Of a stretch of 64,000 nucleotides of DNA, positions 28,152 to 36,821 are shown one piece after another; within the stretch, counting starts at the first letter, position 1; the number at the start of each line of letters is the position of its first letter. The translations under genes and the position numbers were made by a program. Source of the DNA: Rhodoblastus sp963804045 (GTDB taxonomy: Bacteria; Pseudomonadota; Alphaproteobacteria; Rhizobiales; Beijerinckiaceae). The stretch is taken from positions 186,001 to 250,000 of the forward strand of contig CAWDOR010000004.1 of the NCBI GenBank assembly GCA_963804045.1. The letters run 5' to 3'. The notes beneath the pieces are model-generated. The model was not told the DNA's origin and searched no databases. It worked only from the letters and a program-made list of their open reading frames with translations.

Positions 28152-28607
28152 TCACCACAACTTTCGGACATATTGAATGAAGCCGCTGCGCTCGGCGACT
28201 TTGTTGTAGAGGCTTTGAGCGGTGAAATTGGTCTCGTGGGTGATCCAATAGACCCGCGAACAGTTCCGTTTTTGTGCGGCCTCGGCCACCGCCTCTATCA
28301 GCGCCGTGGCGACGCCCCTGCCCCGCGCCTCGGGCGCGACGAACAGGTCCTGAAGGTAGCAATAGTCGCCTGGCGTCCAGCAGGAGCGATGGTCCATCCA
28401 ATGCGCGAATCCCAACGCCCTGCCCGATTCATCGCGGACGAAAAAGGCGCCCATGGTCGTTTCCGCCGGACCGATTAGCCGGGCAAAAGTCAGGTCGGTG
28501 GTCGTCTCCGGCAAATCCGCCCTGTAAAAGGCGAGATAGCCGCGCCACAACGGCAGCCAGTCGGCATGGTCGGGTTCGGCAAGCATTTCGATGCGCATGG
28601 TTTTCAA
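28152..28607 (-). CDS. GNAT N-acetyltransferase
   Basis: The 151-residue protein has the acetyl-CoA motif FVAPEARGRGVATALIEAV near residue 90 and a closing TNFTAQSLYNKVAERSGF, typical of small cytosolic GNATs. Its ATG overlaps the nitroreductase stop by 4 bases, so it is the last gene of the long operon that starts near 34.7 kb. The substrate is unknown. Confidence 0.88.
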   Translation of the reverse strand: MKTMRIEMLAEPDHADWLPLWRGYLAFYRADLPETTTDLTFARLIGPAETTMGAFFVRDESGRALGFAHWMDHRSCWTPGDYCYLQDLFVAPEARGRGVATALIEAVAEAAQKRNCSRVYWITHETNFTAQSLYNKVAERSGFIQYVRKLW

Positions 28608-29152
28608 AGCTTCCGGACAAAATGGGCCGTCGTCGTCTCCGGCAGGGACGGATAGGGACGCGCCGCCGTTCCCAGATAAAGAAAGCCGACGATCCGGTCC
28701 ATATCTCGAAGGCCGAGCGCCCGTGCGAGATGGGCGTCGGTCATCGGCCAGCCAGACCGCCAGACGCCGGCGAAGCCCAGCGCGAAAGCCGCCATTTGCA
28801 TGGCCATCACCGCGCAGCCCGCCGTCAATTGCTGCTCGAAAATCGGCACGATGTCGCTCTCTTTCGCGCGCGCGGCGACCACGATCACCAACGGCGCGCG
28901 CAACGGCATTTTCGGCGCGCGCTCTATGTCGCCCTCGGGACGTCCCGAGGCCCGCGCCGCCTGTTGCATCAGCGCGCCCAGCCTGTCGCGGCCCTCGCCC
29001 TCGGCGATCAGGAATTCATAGGGGCGCAACCGCTGAAAATCGGGAACCCGCAAAGCCGCGCGCAAGATCAGATCAAGCTGCGCGGTGTCCGGTCCCGGTT
29101 CCTGCAAGGCATGGCAGGATTGCCGCTCCAGCAGCAGTTCTAAGGCGTCCAT
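28604..29152 (-). CDS. Nitroreductase-family FMN oxidoreductase (YdjA-like)
   Basis: The 182-residue protein begins MDALELLLERQSCHALQEPG and has the family core LILRAALRVPDFQRLRPYEF, then VMAMQMAAFALGFAGVWRSG and GFLYLG. These are the FMN-binding segments of short nitroreductases. It would use NAD(P)H to reduce an unknown acceptor. It overlaps the ABC ATPase gene by 13 bases and the GNAT gene by 4, so all three are cotranslated. A reductase at the end of a putative metal-handling operon could reduce a metal or a chelator, but that is a guess. Confidence 0.85.
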   Translation of the reverse strand: MDALELLLERQSCHALQEPGPDTAQLDLILRAALRVPDFQRLRPYEFLIAEGEGRDRLGALMQQAARASGRPEGDIERAPKMPLRAPLVIVVAARAKESDIVPIFEQQLTAGCAVMAMQMAAFALGFAGVWRSGWPMTDAHLARALGLRDMDRIVGFLYLGTAARPYPSLPETTTAHFVRKL

Positions 29153-30165
29153 CGGGCGGTTCCGAGCGTGGAAAATTCCGGCGGAAGCGTTTCGAGCCTT
29201 CCGCCGCGCCGCAAGCTTTCGCGCAACTCGCTCATCAGCCGGTCGTAATGTTCGAGCGCACCAAGATGAACCCGTTCCTTCGCGCCGGTGTCGATAACTT
29301 CGGCCACGGCGCCGGCGGCGATGACGATGCGGCGATGGGCGTGCAGGGCGAGGATTGGATCATGTGTGGACATCAGCACGATTTTGTCGCTGGCGACCAG
29401 CAACTCCAGCGCCTTGCGCCGGTCGATCCCCGCATTCTCGATCTCGTCGATCAGCACGATGGGCGAGGCCGAGAGCAAGGCGACATCGGCGATCATCAGG
29501 GCGCGGCTCTGGCCGCCGCTCAACTGAGTCAACGAACTCGCCGCCGAAAATTTTTCGCCAGCCAGCAGATTGGCGCAGGCGATGACTTCCGCCGCCGCCT
29601 GTTCGGGACGGTCAACGGCCCTGCATTCGGCGTGCATTTCGATGAATTCGCCGACGGTGAGATCGACGACGAAATTCATGTTCTGCGACAATTGCGCCAC
29701 CAGCTTGCCGCTCGCCGCCCAGCGCCGCGCCGGCTCAGGGATAGCGCCGTCGATCAGGATGCGCCGGCCCGAGGGCGTGTCGCCCTGGGCCAGACATTCG
29801 ATATCGCCGAGCAGCCGGCTTTTTCCGGAGCCGGTGGGACCGACGACGCTGACGATCTCGCCGGCTCGCAGTGTCAGATCGAGTTTTTCCTGGCGTCCGT
29901 GTTTGTCGCGCCCGCCGAGAATGCGCAACTCGCTCAAACGTGAAAGTGGGGCGCGCAAGGCTTCCGCCTGGGCGGCGAGATCGAGCAGATGCGCCTCCAG
30001 ATTTTCGCGGGAAAACCCCAGCCGCGCCAGTTCCGCGTCATCAAGCGAATCCAGCCAGTCGCGCAGGCAAATGTCGGGTTTCGGCGCCGCGCCGATCAGC
30101 GCCGCGAAACTTGGGTGCAGCCTTTGCGCCTCGGCGACGCGCAACGAGAATAAATGCGCGCTCAT
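29140..30165 (-). CDS. ABC-type ATPase with N-terminal extension
   Basis: The product has 341 residues. The first 90 residues are a helical extension unlike ordinary importers. The ATPase core has Walker A VGPTGSGKSR near residue 110, signature QLSGGQSRALMIAD near 210 and Walker B IVLIDEIENAG near 235. No permease gene sits beside it; the partners are a GTPase and a binding protein without a signal sequence. It may therefore be a soluble, non-transport ATPase, or it may use a permease elsewhere. It overlaps the GTPase gene by 4 bases. Confidence 0.85.
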   Translation of the reverse strand: MSAHLFSLRVAEAQRLHPSFAALIGAAPKPDICLRDWLDSLDDAELARLGFSRENLEAHLLDLAAQAEALRAPLSRLSELRILGGRDKHGRQEKLDLTLRAGEIVSVVGPTGSGKSRLLGDIECLAQGDTPSGRRILIDGAIPEPARRWAASGKLVAQLSQNMNFVVDLTVGEFIEMHAECRAVDRPEQAAAEVIACANLLAGEKFSAASSLTQLSGGQSRALMIADVALLSASPIVLIDEIENAGIDRRKALELLVASDKIVLMSTHDPILALHAHRRIVIAAGAVAEVIDTGAKERVHLGALEHYDRLMSELRESLRRGGRLETLPPEFSTLGTARWTP

Positions 30166-30860
30166 AAAGCCGCCTCCGGAAAGCTCATCTTGCGCACATT
30201 GCCGCGCTGATGCGCTTCGCCGATGCAGGTTTCCCCAATGCAGTAGGGGCAGATCGCCGAAGGCATGGGAAAACGCAGGCGGCTGCCCTCCAGCGTGGCC
30301 AGATCGGGCGCGCCGCGCATATGAAAGGCCAGTTCGCCGGCGCCCTGCCCGCTCAAGCCGTTGAAGGCGAGAATATGGGCGCGCGGATTGGCGCGCCAGA
30401 CATTATGGGCAAAAACCTCGCGCTCGGCCTGGGAGACAATGTCGCCCTTGGTCACCGCGACGACATCGGCCAGCTTCAGCATGGGGCCGATCTTTTTCGG
30501 CGTATGCACGCCGGAGAGATTGTCGACCACGCAGACCGCCAGCGCGCCCTGCACATGGGGCGAGCAGCGATTGCACAAGCCGGCGCTTTCGGCGATCAGC
30601 ATGTCGGCGCCAAGGCTCGCCGCCCATTGCAGGCAATCGTCGATATTGGAGACGAAATAATGGTCGGGGCAGACCGAGCCGGCCAGGCCCGCCGCCACCG
30701 GCAGGCCGGCGCGGCGATAGAGCGCGTCGTCATCGGTGCTCAGACAGTCGAATTTCACCACGGCAAGCTTCTGGCCCTCGGCGCGCAGGGCGACGGCCGT
30801 CTTGATCACCAGCGAAGTTTTTCCAACCGAGGGCGGGCCGGCGACAGTGATCACGCGCAT
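30162..30860 (-). CDS. HypB/UreG-like (SIMIBI) GTPase with Cys-rich C-terminus
   Basis: The 232-residue protein has a P-loop GPPSVGKTS at residues 8-16, a switch region AESAGLCNRCSPH near 108 with two cysteines, and a base-binding VVAVTKGD segment near 150. The C-terminus carries a CPYCIGETCIGEAH motif. HypB, UreG and CooC-type proteins of this class use nucleotide hydrolysis to insert metals into enzymes. The extra cysteines suggest a metal or iron-sulfur site. It overlaps both neighbours, so it is made with the ABC ATPase and the binding protein. The client enzyme is unknown. Confidence 0.8.
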   Translation of the reverse strand: MRVITVAGPPSVGKTSLVIKTAVALRAEGQKLAVVKFDCLSTDDDALYRRAGLPVAAGLAGSVCPDHYFVSNIDDCLQWAASLGADMLIAESAGLCNRCSPHVQGALAVCVVDNLSGVHTPKKIGPMLKLADVVAVTKGDIVSQAEREVFAHNVWRANPRAHILAFNGLSGQGAGELAFHMRGAPDLATLEGSRLRFPMPSAICPYCIGETCIGEAHQRGNVRKMSFPEAAL

Positions 30861-31936
30861 AAAATCTCTCCGCGGTCGAGTTGCGCGGCGGTATCGCGGA
30901 ACAGGGCGCAGGCGCGCTTGATTTCCTCCGCCGCCGAGGGATGGCGGATAAAATCCCAGCCGGGCCAGCAGAGCCGCGCGCCCGGCGGCAATTTTTTGGC
31001 GCCGCCCGGCGCCAGCGAGGGGTAGAGATTATGGTCGAGCCAGCGCGCGGTTTTTTCAGAAAAATAATAATCGGCGAGCGGCGCGAGCCTTTTCGCATGG
31101 GCTGTCTGCCCGGTCATCCACAAGGGAAAAGCCAGGGCGCCCTCGCGCGGCCAGACCACTTGCGTTCGGTCGCGGCGCGGGCAGAGGTCGGCGAGCGCCC
31201 AGGGCAGGATGTAAATGCCGGCGAGCGAATTGGCCGTGCCGGCCAGACGCGGCATTTGCGCGGAATGGGTGAGCCCGGCGAGATTTTCCAGCACGCCGCG
31301 CAACGCGGACTCCCCGAGCAGGCGCGACAGCGCCAGCAGGAAAAACTGGTTATAGGCGCGCCAGTATTTGTCGCCCTCGCGCCTCCAGCCGGAAAAGGCG
31401 ATTTCGCCGCGATAGACGGGGTCGGCGAGATCAGCCCAGCTTCCTGGAACGGGGCGCGCGCCGAGCCGCGCCTGATCGACGAGCAGGACAAAGGGCGCGA
31501 CCGCATAGACGCCGATCCAGCCGCGCGGATCGATCAGCCCCGCCTCGGAAAAAACCCGCGCAGCACCGGCGGGTTGCAAGCTGGCGAAGGCGCCGCGCTC
31601 GACATATTCGGCGTGAAAGGCGCGATTGAAGGCGTTGCCGTGATCGCTGGAAACCAGCATGCGCGGGAAGTCGTCGAGATCGCGGACATAGCGCAGCCGC
31701 TCGAAGGGCGTGCGTCCGCCATGGCCCATGGGCATGCAGCATTTCAGTTTTTCGCCGCCGCGCAAGCTCCGCGTCCGCAAGAAATCGGCGAGATCGTCGC
31801 GCATTTTCATGCGCAGCGGCGCCGGACAGGAGCCGAGAAAATCCCAGCCGCGCGCCGCCGCCCGAGCGCTGGCGGGATCGCCAAAAGCGCGGGCCGGCGG
31901 CTCGACAGACAGAGCAATGCTGGTCAGCGGACCCAT
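30851..31936 (-). CDS. Binding-protein-like protein (ABC solute-binding fold) lacking a signal peptide
   Basis: The product is about 361 residues, starting at the ATG at 31936 (MGPLTSIALSVEPPARAF). Segments WADLADPVYRGEIAFSGWRR and YILPWALADLCPRRDR resemble iron/polyamine-type periplasmic binding proteins. There is also a cysteine pair KLKCCMPMGHGGRT near residue 70. No secretion signal is visible at either candidate start, so the protein may stay in the cytoplasm, which is unusual for this fold. It overlaps the ATP-grasp gene by 13 bases and the GTPase gene by 10. Confidence 0.7.
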   Translation of the reverse strand: MGPLTSIALSVEPPARAFGDPASARAAARGWDFLGSCPAPLRMKMRDDLADFLRTRSLRGGEKLKCCMPMGHGGRTPFERLRYVRDLDDFPRMLVSSDHGNAFNRAFHAEYVERGAFASLQPAGAARVFSEAGLIDPRGWIGVYAVAPFVLLVDQARLGARPVPGSWADLADPVYRGEIAFSGWRREGDKYWRAYNQFFLLALSRLLGESALRGVLENLAGLTHSAQMPRLAGTANSLAGIYILPWALADLCPRRDRTQVVWPREGALAFPLWMTGQTAHAKRLAPLADYYFSEKTARWLDHNLYPSLAPGGAKKLPPGARLCWPGWDFIRHPSAAEEIKRACALFRDTAAQLDRGEILCA

Positions 31937-32952
31937 TTGCGCGCCTCCACCGCCCGCGCCTGCCGGCGCAGCGAATATTCGACGATATGGCCGAGCAACT
32001 CGGCCTGGCTCAGGCCCTGTTGCGCCGCGGCCAGGCAGATGGCGCCGCTGCGACCGATGTGGCAGCAAATGTTGAATTCGAGAAAGACCCGCTTGCCGGT
32101 TTTCTCATCGAAACGATAGTCGAGGCGCAGATAATCCATCGGCCCCGCCGCCGCCCAGAGTTTTCGCGCGTCGGCGGCGAAATCCCCATAGAGCCTGCCC
32201 GCGTCGAACAGGCGGTAACCAAGGGGATCGTCGCGTTTCAAATCCTCGGTGACGATCTCGCCGGCGCGGTCCGAACAGGGGCGCACCAGATCGAGGATTA
32301 GCGGCTCGTCGGCGCCGATCACCGGCAAGGTCACATCGACGCCCGGCGCGAAAGCTTCGACCAGCACCGCCATGCCCCGCGCGAAAAATGTTTCGGCCAC
32401 ATTTCGCGCGCCCGCCCAATCGTCCTGGATCGAGGCTTCGGAAATGCCCTCGGAGGCCGCACCGAAACGGTTCTTGACAAAATAAGGCCCGGCGAAGGGC
32501 GGCGGCGTTTTCAGGTCCTCGACGCGGGAATAAATGGCGCCGTCATTGACGGGCAAGCCGAGCGAGCGAACGAAATTCTTGGTCAGCCATTTGTCCTCGG
32601 CCAGCGCGCGGATGTTGGGCTTGGCGCCGATCATCGGCAGATGGAGGAACTCGCAGGTCGAGGCGACGAAAATTTCGGGGTTGTCGATCGCCATCCGATT
32701 ATAGAGCGAGAACACCAGATCGACATCATGGGCCTGGGCGTAAAGCGCCCGGCATTGGTTCGACGTGGTCACCTGATAGCCCAGCTCGCGTAAAACCTCG
32801 TAGATGCGGTGATAATAGGCGGGATAACCGCCATCGCCGGGATAGCACGCGGCGGCATAATCGGGGGCCAGAGGCGCCGAACGCGCCAGGAAGAAAATCC
32901 GCGTCGCCGGCGCCGCCGGGACTTTCAGGAGTGTTTGCGTCAGATCGAGCAT
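31924..32952 (-). CDS. ATP-grasp ligase-like protein
   Basis: The 342-residue protein resembles the D-alanine-D-alanine ligase superfamily. ATP-grasp segments include NIRALAEDKWLTKNFVRSLG, then GPYFVKNRFGAASEGI and YLRLDYRFDEKTGKRVFLEFNI with the metal-binding Glu/Asn. It probably joins a carboxylate to an amine using ATP. The product could be a small peptide or chelator, but there is no direct evidence. The 163 bases upstream (to 33116) show no further gene. Confidence 0.75.
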   Translation of the reverse strand: MLDLTQTLLKVPAAPATRIFFLARSAPLAPDYAAACYPGDGGYPAYYHRIYEVLRELGYQVTTSNQCRALYAQAHDVDLVFSLYNRMAIDNPEIFVASTCEFLHLPMIGAKPNIRALAEDKWLTKNFVRSLGLPVNDGAIYSRVEDLKTPPPFAGPYFVKNRFGAASEGISEASIQDDWAGARNVAETFFARGMAVLVEAFAPGVDVTLPVIGADEPLILDLVRPCSDRAGEIVTEDLKRDDPLGYRLFDAGRLYGDFAADARKLWAAAGPMDYLRLDYRFDEKTGKRVFLEFNICCHIGRSGAICLAAAQQGLSQAELLGHIVEYSLRRQARAVEARKWVR

Positions 32953-33115
32953 GGCCGGGACGCGCCTTCTTTTCCCACCTGATTTTTACAGCAATTGCCG
33001 CGCCAGAACCGGGCGCCCAGGTCTTGCCGCCGGGCGTGAGAAAAGAGCGGCGCGCAATCGTACAGAGCGGTGCGAAAGCCCGATGAAAGCGTTCGCGGCG
33101 GAGCGGCGGAGATCA

Positions 33116-33376
33116 TCATCTCTCGGTCCTGGCGATCAGAACCAGCGGCGCGGAGCGCGGAACCGGCGTCGAGTGCGCCGCGCGCAGTTGGGCGGCGCGG
33201 TCGCGCATGGCCTCGGCCAGATGTTCGACCCCGGCCTCGAAGGCGCCCTCGCGCAGTCCGACCGAGGTCAGAGCATCCACCGCGGCTTCGGCCAGAAGAA
33301 AGGCCAGGCTTTCAGGTCCGCAGCCTTCGAGTCGCAACGCGGCGACGAAAGTGTTCAACGACAGTTCCGGGCGCAT
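33116..33376 (-). CDS. Small hypothetical protein
   Basis: The 86-residue product begins MRPELSLNTFVAALRLEG; it is mostly helical and ends LVLIARTER. An excellent GAGGAG lies 6 bases upstream of the ATG at 33376. It sits between the DUF364 fusion gene and the ATP-grasp gene on the same strand, and the shared 15-base leader element is 47 bases upstream of its start. No family was recognised. Confidence 0.65.
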   Translation of the reverse strand: MRPELSLNTFVAALRLEGCGPESLAFLLAEAAVDALTSVGLREGAFEAGVEHLAEAMRDRAAQLRAAHSTPVPRSAPLVLIARTER

Positions 33377-33422
33377 AAGAGTCTCCTCATGTTTGGATCG
33401 GAAATCTCCGATTCCCAAGGAA

Positions 33423-33437
33423 AACGGCTCATGCCGC
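33423..33437 (-). promoter_or_regulatory. Shared 15-base leader element, copy 1
   Basis: On the minus strand this reads GCGGCATGAGCCGTT, containing the dyad CGGC-ATGA-GCCG. It precedes the 86-residue gene. The same 15 bases, in the same orientation to the downstream gene, occur at 34978-34992 and 40529-40543. A hairpin (CCCCGCTTCGCGGGG) and CCGAC lie just upstream. The ATG inside could begin a short leader peptide (MSRFPWESE). Confidence 0.6.
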
Positions 33438-33473
33438 GTCGGACTCCCCGCGAAGCGGGGCGTCTGGGAAAAG

Positions 33474-34706
33474 TCAGCGCCGCGACGGCGCCGTCTCGTC
33501 CCGAAGATGAATATAGCGCCCGAACCGGGCGAATTCTTTTGGCGCGACGCCGGCCTGCACCGCTTGCCCGAGTCCGTGCGGATCGCGAACGACAAAGCCG
33601 CCGAGCACCGCCAGACCGTAATTGTGCAAACGCGGCGCCAGAGGGGTCGAAGGGCCGATGAGCGCGACGGCGCGGTGGCGCGCCAGACGCAGGATGCGCG
33701 TCAGCCCGCGATTGATCAGCGCCGAGGAATTGACGATGGCGCCGCCGCAGCCGGGCAGCAGCGATTCCATGGCGGCGACCGGATATTCGCCCGGGCGCGG
33801 ATCGGTCTCGATGATCGCGCAATCGGGCAGGATGGAATCGACGCCGGGAAAGGCGCCGATCACGACGATGGGGCCCGGCGAGGAACGGAAGCCGCGCACG
33901 CCATTGCCCGACGCGCCGTCGAGATCATAGCGGTTGTAAAAGGCGTTGAGCGCAGCGACTCCCAGCGCGGCCTCGACCGGTTTCCACGATTGGCAGAAAC
34001 GCGAGAGATCGCGCAGCGACAGTTTCGACAATTCCGGCAGGCGCGACGCCAATTCGCGCGGATGGCGCGGCAGATAGGCGAGGCCGGCGCCATGGCGTCC
34101 CTCGACCATGATCCAGCGGGGACCGCAGACGATGCGCAGCGTCTCCTCCTCGTCGACGCCGAGGCGGAGATCGTCGTAAAGCCGTTCGGGCCCCCACCAA
34201 TTCCACAGCGCGCGTTGGTTGGGGGCGATCATCGAGCCTTCCTGACGAACAAAAGCATGCCAGTGATGGATGGCCCCGCCGGCTATGGCGGTGAGCAAAG
34301 GCAGGCCGGCGCCATTGCCGGCGCCGATCGGCAGGTCGGCGACGCGCGCCGCTTCGGTACAGGCGGGAAAACGGCCGATGGCGAAAAGATCCGCCCGTTC
34401 TGTCAACGCCTGCGCCAGATGGGCTTGCGCCGTTTCCGGCGTCTCGACAAAGGTCTGGCCGGTGGCCAGATCGATCGACAAGGGCTGCGCGCCAATGGCG
34501 ACCGCCCCTTGGCGCGCATAGCCGCGCGTGACAAATCCACGGCTTCGCAATTCCGCGGCGAAATCGACGATCAGACGATCGACGACGATCTGAGGATCGT
34601 GGACGATCACCCCCGGCCGCAGCCAACCGGGCGCTGGCGTCGGCTCAAGCACTGAACGCGAAGGGCGGGAGGGGGCGGAGCGGCGAGTCTGGTTGGGCAT
34701 GGGCAT
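33474..34706 (-). CDS. DUF2478-DUF4213-DUF364 fusion protein (putative heavy-metal binding)
   Basis: The product has 410 residues. Residues 30-170 match a DUF2478-type nucleotide-binding domain (GVIVHDPQIVVDRLIVDFA; ADLFAIGRFPACTEAARVA). Residues 185-275 are DUF4213-like, and residues 280-400 match the Rossmann-type DUF364 (GPIVVIGAFPGVDSIL; PGCGGAIVNSSALINRGLTR; RAVALIGPSTPLAPRL). DUF364 has been proposed, from structure, to bind heavy metals, and DUF2478 genes tend to be found near molybdenum genes. It is the first gene of the minus-strand operon running to 28.15 kb, so the whole operon may be for a metal or oxyanion. The fusion of all three units in one chain is uncommon in my knowledge. 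Confidence 0.75.
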   Translation of the reverse strand: MPMPNQTRRSAPSRPSRSVLEPTPAPGWLRPGVIVHDPQIVVDRLIVDFAAELRSRGFVTRGYARQGAVAIGAQPLSIDLATGQTFVETPETAQAHLAQALTERADLFAIGRFPACTEAARVADLPIGAGNGAGLPLLTAIAGGAIHHWHAFVRQEGSMIAPNQRALWNWWGPERLYDDLRLGVDEEETLRIVCGPRWIMVEGRHGAGLAYLPRHPRELASRLPELSKLSLRDLSRFCQSWKPVEAALGVAALNAFYNRYDLDGASGNGVRGFRSSPGPIVVIGAFPGVDSILPDCAIIETDPRPGEYPVAAMESLLPGCGGAIVNSSALINRGLTRILRLARHRAVALIGPSTPLAPRLHNYGLAVLGGFVVRDPHGLGQAVQAGVAPKEFARFGRYIHLRDETAPSRR

Positions 34707-35053
34707 TCCACTTTATGTAAAACGACTACAGCAATAGCCGGGCCAAGCGCTCCGGGTCGCGCCTGGCCTGAAAAGCCGCCCCCTGGCGGCGACACCCGCC
34801 AAAGCCCCTGTTCGTTCGCGAACGTTCTTTCTACGAGAATGTACAGTTTGGCAGGGCGCCGGCGAGGTTTCCGCCGATAAATCGGGGCTGCGCCGGCTGG
34901 CGCCTTTCCTGCAATCCAGTTTGGGCCAGCGGCTCGCGCCGCCGGCGCTTCGTCGCCGAAATTTCACGCGACCGACCGCGGCATGAGCCGTTCTCGAATT
35001 TGCAGCCTTCGCCCGGAATCGGAGTCCGGCGAACGGTTTACAGTGGAGACGTC
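34707..35053. other. Divergent control region between the DUF364 operon and the PhnCDE-like operon
   Basis: This 347-base region has no gene. It holds a perfect palindrome GTTCGCGAAC at 34814-34823 that overlaps GAACGTTC, a GTAC at about 34841, and the second copy of the shared 15-base element (34978-34992). The left operon starts at 34706 and the right at 35054, so both can be controlled from here. No clear -35/-10 or sigma54 promoter was seen. Confidence 0.5.
34978..34992 (+). promoter_or_regulatory. Shared 15-base leader element, copy 2
   Basis: GCGGCATGAGCCGTT is identical to copies 1 and 3, and lies 61 bases before the PhnC-like start. CCGAC again lies just upstream, and GGAATCGGAG follows 31 bases later, as it also does after copy 1. 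The internal ATG opens a frame MSRSRICSLRPESES that would pass over the real start. Confidence 0.6.
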
Positions 35054-35923
35054 ATGGCGCTGCTTTCCCTGTCCCTGTTCGCCGCCGGCGTCGCGCCGGC
35101 CAGCGCCGCGCGTCTTGCGCCCGACCCGGCGCCCGCCGCGCCGGCGCTGGCGGTCAAGGATTTGTCCGTGACGCGGGGAGGACGTTCAATTCTGCGCCAG
35201 GTTTCCGCGAGTTTCAATGCGGGCGCGGTCACGGTCCTGGTTGGCGCCTCCGGCGCCGGCAAGACCACTTTTCTCAATGTGCTCAACGGCCTCATCGCTC
35301 CGAGCGGAGGAAAACTCGCCGCCGCCGGCCTTGGCGCCCTGGCTGGGGCTGGCGCCCTGAACAGTCCCGACGGCTGGGGGCGGCTGCGCCAGGACACTGC
35401 GAGTATTTTTCAGGATCACGCCTTGATCGGGCGATTGAGCGCGCTCGACAATGTGCTGCTTGGCCTCGCCGACGCGCGCCATCCGCTTTCGCCTCTGCCC
35501 TGGCCGCGAGCGGCGCGCGAGCGCGCGGCAAGAGCCTTGGCCGATGTCGGCCTGCTCGATCGCGCCTTCGAGCGGGTCGAGAATTTTTCCGGCGGCGAGC
35601 GCCAGCGCGTCGGCATCGCCAGGGCGCTGGCGCGCCGCCCGCGCCTGTTGCTCGGCGACGAGCCATTTTCCGCCCTCGATCCGCCGCTGGCGCGCCGCCT
35701 CGGCCAGGACCTGCGCGCGCTCGCGACCCGCGACGGCGTCACGGTCATTCTTGTTCTCCACCAGATCGCGCTGGCCCGCGCGCTCGCCGACCGCATCATC
35801 GGCCTCAATGACGGGCGCATCGTCTTCGACGGTCCCGCCGAAGCCTTCGACGCCGAGGCGGAAGCGGCGATCTTCGCGACCTCCAGAACAATTCCCGACA
35901 AACCCACCACTAGAGGATGCTGA
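35054..35923 (+). CDS. PhnC-like ABC importer ATPase
   Basis: The 289-residue protein has Walker A LVGASGAGKTTFLNVLNGL near residue 77, signature NFSGGERQRVGIARAL near 192 and Walker B LLLGDEPFSALDP near 215. These match ATPases of phosphonate/phosphite (PhnC) type. I set the start at the ATG at 35054, five bases after GGAG; the 18 residues upstream are leader. It has an extra 40-residue Ala/Pro-rich N-terminal stretch. With the next two genes it forms a complete PhnCDE importer. The substrate could be phosphonate, phosphite or another tetrahedral oxyanion. Confidence 0.85.
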   Translation: MALLSLSLFAAGVAPASAARLAPDPAPAAPALAVKDLSVTRGGRSILRQVSASFNAGAVTVLVGASGAGKTTFLNVLNGLIAPSGGKLAAAGLGALAGAGALNSPDGWGRLRQDTASIFQDHALIGRLSALDNVLLGLADARHPLSPLPWPRAARERAARALADVGLLDRAFERVENFSGGERQRVGIARALARRPRLLLGDEPFSALDPPLARRLGQDLRALATRDGVTVILVLHQIALARALADRIIGLNDGRIVFDGPAEAFDAEAEAAIFATSRTIPDKPTTRGC

Positions 35924-35924
35924 C

Positions 35925-36821
35925 ATGAGACGATTTTTGTCCGAGCCATTGCTCGCCTGGGCGTTCATCCTGTGCGGCCTGCTGTTTATGTTCACCTCCG
36001 CCGCACCAGCGGAAAATCGCCCGCGAAAGCTTGTCATCGGCCTGCTGCCCGGCGAATCCGCGCCCACCGTCATGCGGCTCAACGAACCGCTGCGCGCCTA
36101 TCTGGAAAAGCGCCTGCATCTGCCGGTGGAGATCGTCGTCGGCGCCAATTACGCCGCGACTTCGGAAGCCCTTCGTTTCGGTCGGCTCGACATCGCCTAT
36201 CTCGGCCCGGTGACCTACATCCTGCAATCGAAGAAGGTTCCGCTCGAACCCTTCGCCCGGCCTTCGCATACCTCGGTCGGACCGACCTTCCAGGCGACGA
36301 TCATCGTCCCCGCCGACAGCCCGGCCAAAACCCTCGCCGATCTCAAGGGCGGCGACATTGCCTTTGGCGACCCGGCCTCGACCTCTGGAACCTGGGTTCC
36401 GCGCTGGCAATTGCTGCATGAGGGGCTGATATCCGGCCGCGATTACACGCTTCGCGTGCTCGGCGCCCATGACGCCGTTGCGCTGGCCGTGGCCAATAAA
36501 AAGGTCGCCGCCGGCGGACTCTCCAAGCCGATCTATGAGCGCCTGCTGAAAGAGGGCAAGATCGCGTCCGACAAGGTGCGAGTCCTCGAGGATTCACCGC
36601 CAATCCCCGAGTATATGTGGACGTTCCGCGACGGACTCGACCCAGAATTCAAGGAAGAGATTCGCAAGGCTTTTGTCGAAGTGGACGATCCCGCCGCGCT
36701 GGCCGTATTCCGTGCGGAAAGATTCATCCCTTGCGCCGACGCCGATGTCGATCGGGTGCGCGATTGGATCGCCGCGATCCAGGCGGTGAGCGCCCAGACC
36801 GCCTGGGCGCCGGCGCAATGA
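35925..36821 (+). CDS. PhnD-like periplasmic oxyanion-binding protein
   Basis: The 298-residue protein has a signal peptide (residues 1-29, ILCGLLFMFTSAAPA) and the PhnD/PtxB fold: KLVIGLLPGESAPTVMR, ALRFGRLDIAYLGPVTYIL, and GDIAFGDPASTSGTWVP, the usual anion-binding S/T-rich loop. It begins one base after the ATPase gene stop with GAGGA upstream. Phosphonates, phosphite and related tetrahedral anions are the known ligands of this family. Vanadate has a similar tetrahedral shape, so vanadate uptake is a hypothesis worth testing given the adjacent V-nitrogenase genes. Confidence 0.85.
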   Translation: MRRFLSEPLLAWAFILCGLLFMFTSAAPAENRPRKLVIGLLPGESAPTVMRLNEPLRAYLEKRLHLPVEIVVGANYAATSEALRFGRLDIAYLGPVTYILQSKKVPLEPFARPSHTSVGPTFQATIIVPADSPAKTLADLKGGDIAFGDPASTSGTWVPRWQLLHEGLISGRDYTLRVLGAHDAVALAVANKKVAAGGLSKPIYERLLKEGKIASDKVRVLEDSPPIPEYMWTFRDGLDPEFKEEIRKAFVEVDDPAALAVFRAERFIPCADADVDRVRDWIAAIQAVSAQTAWAPAQ